Below, piece after piece: positions 6,171 to 7,301 of a DNA stretch of 7,301 bases. The translations under genes were made by a program, and so were the position numbers. The stretch's first letter is position 1. Every line of letters starts with the position of its first letter. The stretch comes from an uncultured Chloroflexota bacterium (GTDB lineage Bacteria > Chloroflexota > Limnocylindria > Limnocylindrales > CSP1-4), in NCBI GenBank assembly GCA_903924005.1, contig CAIXZV010000594.1, positions 1 to 7,301 on the forward strand, written 5' to 3'. The notes under the pieces are model-generated. The model was given only the letters and a program-made list of their open reading frames with translations, was not told where the DNA came from and made no database searches.

Positions 6171-7301
6171 CTACTTCCAGGTGGTCTCTTCGCCGTGCTC
6201 GCCGTGGAGCATGCGACCTTCGGCATACCGGCTGAAAGCAAACGGCGCCAGGTCCGCAGACCGCGGTTCGCCGTCGAGGATCCACTCCGCCATCCCCAGA
6301 CCCACGACGGGTGCCGTCTTGAACCCTGTGCCGCTGTGGCCGCAGTTGAGGTACAGCCCGTCGGGCCCCTGGCTGCCGACAGGGCCAAGGATGGCGCGCT
6401 GGTCCGGGGTGAGACCGTCCTGCCCGCTGTGGCTGACGCGGAAGGCGCCGTCGATCATGCCGGGCACGCGGCGGATGATCCGCTCGGCCGCACGGTCTTG
6501 AAAGTTGGCGGCAGCATCGGCGGTATCGCGGTCAGGATCGTTTCCGCCAATCTGGCCGTCGTCCTCAAGACCGATGAGCACCATGTCCGCGCCCTCTGGG
6601 CGGAAGTACATCTGGTTGGCAATGTCGATCACCACCGGGATTGGCCCCGGAACAGTGGCGGGGACACCGATGTAGCCTGTGTCGTGGCGCCAGATCCGGA
6701 TGGGCAGGTCCATCCCGGCAAGCGCCCCAACGCGGCGGGCCCAGCCGCCCGCGGCATTGACGATGACCGGCGCGTCAACGTCGCCCTTGGTAGTGGAGAT
6801 GCCCGTGACGCGGCCGCCGGTCTGGTGGATGGCCGTCACCTCGGCACCCGTCATGAGGCGCGCGCCCTTGGCCTTCGCGGCGGCAATCAGCGACGCCGTT
6901 GTCATCGACGGGTCTGCATAGCCGCTGTTTGGCTCGTAGACGGCAATGTCATCGCCCACCGCAAGACCTGGGGCGAGGCGCCGGATCTCATCAGCGGCCA
7001 GGACCGTGGAGTCCACACCCATGGCGCGGTGCGAGGCGCTGTTGGCACGGACCCGATCCAGCCGGCTGGCGGGCTCAATCCAGAGGAAGCCCGTGACGGT
7101 GAAACCGCACTCGCCGCCCACGCGCTGGTCCCACTCGCGGAACCAGACCTGCGCCTCCCAGCCGAGACGCGCCTCTGCAAGCAGGTCGTAGTAGACGCGG
7201 ACAAGCCCGCTGCTGCGCCCGGTGGCGCCCGCGGCCACACCCGCGCGCTCTACGACCGTGACGCGGACGCCGCGCGAGGCCAGGTGGAACGCCAGGCTTG
7301 C
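6171..7301 (-). CDS. FAD-dependent oxidoreductase, DAO / sarcosine oxidase beta-like family (N-terminus cut)
   Basis: The frame is open to the window edge, giving 376 C-terminal residues; the start and the N-terminal GxGxxG lie outside. The GTG at 7238 is internal, because the 21 residues before it ('ASLAFHLASRGVRVTVVERAG') are the usual helix and second strand of a Rossmann FAD site ending in the ribose-binding Glu (E18 of the fragment). Next come 'GATGRSSGLVR' (~25-35), 'YADPSMTTASLIAAAKAKGA' (~128-147), 'VNAAGGWA' (~181-188), 'DGLTPDQRAILGP' (~295-307) and the flavin-contacting 'GHSGTGFKTAPVVG' (~321-334), all typical of the DAO fold. Such enzymes oxidise secondary or tertiary amines or amino acids (sarcosine, dimethylglycine, proline and others) in the cytoplasm. 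Substrate, and whether it works alone or in a complex, cannot be told from this fragment. It is convergent with the kinase, with 21 bp between the stops and no clear terminator. Confidence 0.9.
   Translation of the reverse strand, partial: ASLAFHLASRGVRVTVVERAGVAAGATGRSSGLVRVYYDLLAEARLGWEAQVWFREWDQRVGGECGFTVTGFLWIEPASRLDRVRANSASHRAMGVDSTVLAADEIRRLAPGLAVGDDIAVYEPNSGYADPSMTTASLIAAAKAKGARLMTGAEVTAIHQTGGRVTGISTTKGDVDAPVIVNAAGGWARRVGALAGMDLPIRIWRHDTGYIGVPATVPGPIPVVIDIANQMYFRPEGADMVLIGLEDDGQIGGNDPDRDTADAAANFQDRAAERIIRRVPGMIDGAFRVSHSGQDGLTPDQRAILGPVGSQGPDGLYLNCGHSGTGFKTAPVVGLGMAEWILDGEPRSADLAPFAFSRYAEGRMLHGEHGEETTWK

Noticed and set aside
1..7301. Defence, mobile or secretion system
   Set aside because: No nuclease, transposase, integrase, toxin-antitoxin pair, CRISPR repeats or terminal inverted repeats are visible. 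All genes are housekeeping, signalling, transport or metabolic.

Overview
This is a GC-rich, tightly packed bacterial chromosome segment with five protein-coding genes (two cut by the window edges) plus structured DNA in one divergent intergenic region. There are no rRNA or tRNA genes, CRISPR arrays, insertion sequences or phage genes. Codon use favours G/C at third positions, and TTA, CTA and TCA codons are rare. The gene set (MreB/MreC, a DMT exporter, a soluble multi-PAS hybrid kinase, a sarcosine-oxidase-type flavoprotein and a probable lactate-racemase-like protein) would suit a free-living high-GC bacterium. By general resemblance of the proteins I lean towards Chloroflexota (Dehalococcoidia/SAR202-like). 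That is inference from memory, not something the bases prove.

Layout. Positions 1-318 (+) hold the 3' end of a gene whose product looks like the C-terminus of a DUF2088/LarA-like protein. Its stop codon overlaps the ATG of an EamA/DMT-family transporter (318-1322, +), so the two are probably co-transcribed. The transporter converges on mreC and overlaps it tail to tail by 79 bp. mreB (2211-3269) and mreC (1244-2182) form a minus-strand operon with a 28-nt gap that carries a perfect small hairpin enclosing the mreC ribosome-binding site. No mreD follows mreC. A 342-bp divergent region (3270-3611) separates mreB from a plus-strand kinase gene. It contains a plausible mreB -10 box, a 10-bp palindrome and a nest of overlapping inverted repeats. 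The kinase (3612-6149, +) encodes a soluble hybrid histidine kinase with three PAS domains, HisKA, HATPase and a C-terminal receiver. It ends 21 bp before the stop of a convergent FAD-dependent oxidoreductase (6171-7301, -) whose N-terminus lies beyond the window.

How the genes work together. MreB and MreC form the cytoplasmic and membrane/periplasmic halves of the elongasome scaffold that controls rod shape. The kinase has no partner regulator here and no DNA-binding output, so its target is unknown. Its divergence from mreB suggests at most shared regulation. The transporter with the LarA-like fragment, and the oxidoreductase, look like ordinary organic-acid or amine metabolism and transport functions. 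I found no convincing new multi-gene system. The most interesting items are small-scale: the coding overlap, the hairpin at the mreC start, the overlapping inverted repeats, and the orphan kinase.
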